This document shows, piece by piece, positions 7,349 through 10,667 of a DNA stretch of 10,667 nt. The stretch covers positions 1 through 10,667 of the forward strand of contig JAUVQW010000033.1 of NCBI GenBank assembly GCA_030597945.1. The letters are read 5' to 3'. Under the pieces are notes generated by a model. It did not search any database. It was given only the letters and a program-made list of their open reading frames with translations, and had not been told where the DNA came from. The stretch's first letter is position 1. Each line of letters begins with the position of its first letter. Both the position numbers and the translations under genes were made by a program. The stretch comes from Actinomycetes bacterium (GTDB lineage: Bacteria; Actinomycetota; Aquicultoria; CAJVYJ01).

Positions 7349-8296
7349 CTACGCTCCTATCAACTCGTCAAAAACAATCATGTTTCCTTTTGAAAAATCA
7401 CAACCATCTAACGCCGTAAATCTTTTTGTCTTGTCGATCCTGGATAGAAATCCGCTAAGCACCTTTTGGGGACCTACTTCAACAAAATAATCTGTCCCAT
7501 CTTCGATCATGTATTCAATGGATTGTTGCCACAGCACCGAAGATGTGATCTGTTTAGACAATTCTGATCTAAGATCATCTCCATTCGTCAGAGGTTTGGC
7601 TGATACATTGCCGATTACCGGGATGCGGGGGTCTTTAATGTCTGATTCCTTCAATATTTCCTCAAACTCGCTCTCGGCCTCAGCCATCGCCTTTGAATGA
7701 AAGGCCCCGCTGACCGGGAGGGGGATGATTTTTTTTGCTCCCGCTTCTCTCAATGGTTCGACAACCCTTTCAAAAGCTTTGGTTTCACCTGAGATGACGA
7801 TCTGGCCAGGACAATTATAATTGGCTATCTCGACATAATCCGTCATTTTTAGCTTATCCTTTACAGTGCCGGGCTCCATGCCAAGAACGGCTGCCATCTT
7901 CCCCGGATTACTGTCAGCTGCTTTTTTCATTAGCCGGGAACGCTTATCTACTAATCTCAATATCTCATCAAAGCTGGCTGCACCGGATGCATATACCGCT
8001 GATAGCTCACCTAGACTGTGTCCCGCGACATAACTTGGCTTATCTTCAATGTCTTTTGTAAGCCAATCCCAATACAAAGCACTGATTGTAAATATGGCTG
8101 GCTGCGAATTTTCAGTATCGTCTAAAATATCCTTCGGTCCGTCCATCATAATTTCAGACAAAGCTCTGCCAAGTACCTCATCGACTTGCTGCAACCGAGC
8201 TCTTGCCGGCGGCCAACTCTCAATAAACCTGCCTCCCATTCCAGGAACTTGAGAACCTTGCCCCGGAAATATGGCTGCCCAATTTTTCACTTTCAA
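7349..8296 (-). CDS. fabD: Malonyl-CoA:ACP transacylase (FabD)
   Basis: This 315-residue enzyme transfers malonate from CoA to ACP, supplying the two-carbon donor for FabH and FabF. Motifs in order are FPGQGSQVPGMG (10-21), Q65 in NSQPAIF, nucleophile S94 in the GHSLGE elbow, R119 (binds the malonyl carboxylate in the family), H200 in GAFHS, and VEVGPQKVLSGF near the end. Length and catalytic set are normal. The start is probably TTG at 8296-8294, which overlaps the fabK stop as TTGA with GGA about six bases upstream. A GTG two codons later is the alternative and changes nothing functional. The 4-base overlap means fabD is probably translated by ribosomes leaving fabK. fabG follows after two bases. 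Confidence 0.96.
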   Translation of the reverse strand: MKVKNWAAIFPGQGSQVPGMGGRFIESWPPARARLQQVDEVLGRALSEIMMDGPKDILDDTENSQPAIFTISALYWDWLTKDIEDKPSYVAGHSLGELSAVYASGAASFDEILRLVDKRSRLMKKAADSNPGKMAAVLGMEPGTVKDKLKMTDYVEIANYNCPGQIVISGETKAFERVVEPLREAGAKKIIPLPVSGAFHSKAMAEAESEFEEILKESDIKDPRIPVIGNVSAKPLTNGDDLRSELSKQITSSVLWQQSIEYMIEDGTDYFVEVGPQKVLSGFLSRIDKTKRFTALDGCDFSKGNMIVFDELIGA

Positions 8297-9255
8297 TTAA
8301 TTTCCGCTTTTACTCCATCGATCATTAAAAGCGCCGACTTGATCGACCTTGCTGCCTCTTCAAACACTTCTTCGATGATCACAGCCGCCGGCTGAATCTC
8401 TCGAACCAGGGCTGCTCCTTGGCCACACATAAGACTTCCCCACTCCGTATCGCCATCTTTCATCGCCGACTGAAGTTTATTTGATCCTAATTTTTTTAAT
8501 TCCTCTGGCTTGTTCTCATTGTCTAATTTCTCAAGTTCCTTTGAGAGCTTGTTCTTGATTACTCTAACGGGATGTCCCGTACTTCGCCCTGTTATCAAGG
8601 TATCCCTATCTTTAGCCTCAACGATCCTGACTTTTACCTTATGATTTATCGTAGTCTCTTCGGCACAGAGAAACCTAGTACCCATTTGAATGGCCTTTGC
8701 ACCTAAGGTCAGAGCGGCGGCGGCTCCTCTGCCGTCAATGATGCCTCCAGCGGCGATAACTGGAATTTCCACGGCATCCACAATCTCAGGGATAAGGCAC
8801 ATCGATGTTATCTCTCCTATATGGCCGCCAGCTTCCATTCCTTCGGCAATGACACCATCTGCCCCGGCGCGCTGCATCCTTTGAGCCAGCGCCGTGCTGG
8901 CCACAACCGGAAATACCTTGATCCCATGCTTCTTTAGTTCCGGAATATATTTGCCAGGGTTACCGGCACCCGTTGTTACCACCGATACCGGATTATCTAT
9001 TATTGCTTGAAAGATGTCATCAACGTCATCTCTTAACATCATCACGTTAACACCAAACGGTTTATCCGTTATCTTCTTCGCTTTTGCTATTTCATCTCCC
9101 AAAGTGCTGGCTACCAGCATTCCGGAAGCTATAATTCCTAGTCCGCCGCCATTGGATACGGCCCCGGCAAGCTCAGCATAGGAGACCCACGCCATACCGC
9201 CCTGAAAAAGAGGGTACTTTATGCCGATTTGGTCACATATCTCTGTTCTTAACAA
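8293..9255 (-). CDS. fabK: Enoyl-ACP reductase II (FabK, FMN-dependent)
   Basis: This 320-residue flavoprotein carries out the last step of each elongation cycle, reducing trans-2-enoyl-ACP with NAD(P)H through FMN. It follows the Streptococcus FabK pattern throughout: YPLFQGGMAWVS (14-25), KPFGVNVMML (65-74), VVTTGAGNP (92-100), AEGMEAGGHIG (137-147) with H145 at the place of the FabK catalytic histidine, AAGGIIDGRGAAA (168-180), MGTRF (191-195), and the C-terminal GDTEWGSLMCGQ block. The start is TTG at 9255-9253. AAAGGA at 9269-9264 is eight bases away. A nearer ATG at 9260 is out of frame and hits a stop after three codons. It overlaps fabD by four bases and lies 74 bases after fabH. FabK enzymes are generally insensitive to triclosan, and no FabI-type reductase is seen here. 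Confidence 0.95.
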   Translation of the reverse strand: MLRTEICDQIGIKYPLFQGGMAWVSYAELAGAVSNGGGLGIIASGMLVASTLGDEIAKAKKITDKPFGVNVMMLRDDVDDIFQAIIDNPVSVVTTGAGNPGKYIPELKKHGIKVFPVVASTALAQRMQRAGADGVIAEGMEAGGHIGEITSMCLIPEIVDAVEIPVIAAGGIIDGRGAAAALTLGAKAIQMGTRFLCAEETTINHKVKVRIVEAKDRDTLITGRSTGHPVRVIKNKLSKELEKLDNENKPEELKKLGSNKLQSAMKDGDTEWGSLMCGQGAALVREIQPAAVIIEEVFEEAARSIKSALLMIDGVKAEIN

Positions 9256-9263
9256 AACATTGA

Positions 9264-9305
9264 TCCTTTGTTGATCATTTTAAATATCTACCTTATTGTT
9301 TTTAA
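9264..9305 (-). promoter_or_regulatory. Promoter candidate and ribosome binding site in the fabH-fabK gap
   Basis: On the minus strand TTAAAA (9305-9300) and TAAAAT (9282-9277) are 17 bases apart and match the -35 and -10 boxes at four and five of six positions. The ribosome binding site AAAGGA (9269-9264) follows almost at once, so a transcript from here would have a leader of only about 15 bases. The gap is AT-rich and such matches arise easily by chance. The ribosome binding site is better supported than the promoter. A GATCAA direct repeat (9276-9271 and 9266-9261) flanks the ribosome binding site. Confidence 0.3.
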
Positions 9306-9329
9306 GTCTAACAGACAACTAGTGTTCGG

Positions 9330-10325
9330 TTAAGATGTTTTACTCCACTTTATTAAGTTCGAACCCCAAGTCAGGCCCGCCCCAAACCCAACCGTTATTA
9401 TAAGGTCCCCTTTTTCCAAGCGGCCTTCATTTTCTAGACCAAATAGGGCTAAGGGGATGGAGGCTGCACCGGTATTGCCATATTTCGAGATGTTGCTCAC
9501 CATAACCTCCTTTGAGATTCCTAATTTCTCAGCAGCGCTATATGTTATTCTCTTATTTGCCTGATGAGGAACTATGAGACTAATATCTTCCAACATTACT
9601 CCACTCTTATTTAAAAGGCTCTCAATAGTCGCGGGAATAACTCTTACTGCAAACTTAAAAACGTCGGCGCCGTTCATCTTTATCGTCTGGTCAATAACGT
9701 CTCCGAGTTTATCGTGGGTAATAGCAGAACCGCTATTAGGTATCTCCAATAGATCAGAACCATTTCCATCGGCACCTAGATCGCTTGAAATAATACCCAG
9801 CCCTTCCTCGACCTCACCGATAACAACGGCCGCGGCGCCATCACCAAAAAGAACGCATGTCGAACGGTCGCTCCAATCGACATATCGCGTCATCGCTTCA
9901 GCGCCTATTAGAAGAATGTTTTTGTACCCGCCTGAACTTAATAATTGACAGGCAATATCTATACCATAAGTAAAGCCTGTGCAAGCGGCCTGAAGGTCAA
10001 ATGCTGCAGCAGAGTTTGCTCCCATTTTTTGCTGGACCAAGCAGGCTGTGGATGGCCAGATCAGCTCGGGTGAGCCGGTTGCGACTATAATCATGTCGAT
10101 CTCATCTACGCTGATATTTGCGCTTGAGATTGCGTCTTTGCCGGCCTGTGCACCAAGATCCGAAAGGTTTTGCCCAACTTCAAGCACTCTTCTCTCTTCT
10201 ATCCCCGTTCTCTTTCTGATCCATTCATCGGTCGTATCTACTACAGATTCGAGGTCTTTATTGGTTACGATCTTTTTCGGAAGGCTGGCCCCGATTCCGG
10301 TGATCCCAACACTTTTTTTACTCAT
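9330..10325 (-). CDS. fabH: Beta-ketoacyl-ACP synthase III (FabH)
   Basis: This 331-residue enzyme starts fatty-acid synthesis by condensing an acyl-CoA primer with malonyl-ACP. The catalytic triad typical of FabH is present: C115 in QAACTGFTYG, H254 in VPHQANKRI, and N284 in YGNTGAASIP. Other family blocks are TTDEWIRKRTGI (31-42), WPSTA (90-94), LFGDGAAA (159-166) and the C-terminal GFGAGLTWGS. Whether it prefers acetyl-CoA or branched primers cannot be read from these motifs. The ATG at 10325 has GGAG at a four-base distance. It lies 26 bases after the plsX stop, so the two are probably co-transcribed. A 74-base gap separates it from fabK. Confidence 0.97.
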   Translation of the reverse strand: MSKKSVGITGIGASLPKKIVTNKDLESVVDTTDEWIRKRTGIEERRVLEVGQNLSDLGAQAGKDAISSANISVDEIDMIIVATGSPELIWPSTACLVQQKMGANSAAAFDLQAACTGFTYGIDIACQLLSSGGYKNILLIGAEAMTRYVDWSDRSTCVLFGDGAAAVVIGEVEEGLGIISSDLGADGNGSDLLEIPNSGSAITHDKLGDVIDQTIKMNGADVFKFAVRVIPATIESLLNKSGVMLEDISLIVPHQANKRITYSAAEKLGISKEVMVSNISKYGNTGAASIPLALFGLENEGRLEKGDLIITVGFGAGLTWGSNLIKWSKTS

Positions 10326-10351
10326 CGTACTCCAAAATAATTGTCATGATA

Positions 10352-10667
10352 TTAAACCACTTTGCTTTTAATCTCTTCAACGACTTTTTGCTCGACGGCG
10401 AATGCGGCGGCTAAAACAGCGTTTGATATCGCCTTTGGCGTCGAACTTCCGTGAGCGATAATCACGACACCATCAATACCTAGTAGCGGAGAGCCTCCGT
10501 ATGTATCCGGATCTAAGCTTTCTCGGAGCTCCCTTAACCCGGGGAGAGCCAATATGGCTCCCAAACGGCCTCTGAGTGTTTTCGAAACCCCGGTTTTGAT
10601 AGACCTTAGGATCGCCGCAGCCACGCCCTCTATTAGCTTTAGAGTGATGTTGCCTGTAAAACCATCA
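10352..10667 (-). CDS. plsX: Phosphate acyltransferase PlsX, C-terminal part (5' end outside window)
   Basis: The frame is open from the right edge to the TAA at 10354-10352, giving about 105 codons, roughly the last third of PlsX (usual length about 330). PlsX converts acyl-ACP to acyl-phosphate, the substrate of PlsY in membrane phospholipid synthesis, and works at the inner face of the membrane. Conserved C-terminal blocks are DGFTGN right at the edge, then YGGSPLLGIDG and the IIAHGSS motif, followed by a helix ending at EEIKSKVV. A GTG at 10624 is only an internal valine codon: conserved residues continue upstream of it. plsX directly before fabH is a widespread order. Confidence 0.95.
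   Translation of the reverse strand, partial: DGFTGNITLKLIEGVAAAILRSIKTGVSKTLRGRLGAILALPGLRELRESLDPDTYGGSPLLGIDGVVIIAHGSSTPKAISNAVLAAAFAVEQKVVEEIKSKVV

Noticed and set aside
9296..9329. A FapR- or FabT-like fatty-acid repressor site in the fabH-fabK gap (CTAGT...GACTTAA)
   Set aside because: The half-sites are too far apart and the symmetry is poor compared with the known FapR and FabT operators as I remember them. GTCT-GTT-AGAC nearby is only a 4-bp stem.
10622..10624. GTG at 10624 as a start of a small 90-codon gene
   Set aside because: The frame stays open to the right edge and reads conserved PlsX sequence (DGFTGN) upstream of it, so it is an internal valine codon.

Overview
The window is a single co-directional block on the minus strand. 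In transcription order (high to low coordinates) it reads plsX (3' end only) - fabH - fabK - fabD - fabG - acpP - a second FabK-like flavoprotein - fabF - rnc - smc (lacking its 3' end). This is the type II fatty-acid synthesis cluster joined to the RNase III and SMC condensin genes, as found in many Gram-positive-type bacteria. No mobile element, CRISPR array, tRNA, rRNA or defence system was seen. Every stretch without a gene is shorter than 80 bases.

Organism: a bacterium of moderate G+C by eye. FabK as the enoyl-ACP reductase, AAGGAGG-type ribosome binding sites and the plsX...rnc-smc order fit Bacillota or a deep, lower-GC actinobacterial lineage. The GDSVLG wording of the RNase III signature and the atypical SMC hinge loop lean slightly towards the latter. 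Protein sequence alone, without a search, cannot settle this. TTG is used unusually often as a start codon (fabK, fabD, fabG, rnc), next to one GTG and four ATG starts.

Layout: positions 10667-10352 hold the PlsX C-terminus (acyl-phosphate synthesis for phospholipids). Positions 10325-9330 hold FabH (initiating condensation). After a 74-base gap come fabK, fabD and fabG (9255-6600), packed with a 4-base overlap and a 2-base gap. After a 62-base gap with a promoter-like sequence, a hairpin and a very strong ribosome binding site come acpP, the FabK-like protein, fabF and rnc (6537-3400), again overlapping or nearly touching. After a 73-base gap smc starts at 3326 and runs off the left edge just before its Walker B motif.

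How the genes work together: FabD loads malonate onto ACP, FabH starts the chain, FabF elongates it, FabG and FabK perform the two reductions, and PlsX hands finished acyl chains to phospholipid synthesis. The dehydratase (FabZ) and acetyl-CoA carboxylase are not in this window. The three gaps of 62-74 bases suggest four expression modules. The points most worth a second look are the second FabK-like flavoprotein with a cysteine cluster set between acpP and fabF, its 37-base overlap with fabF, the acpP leader, and the altered glycine loop of the SMC hinge.
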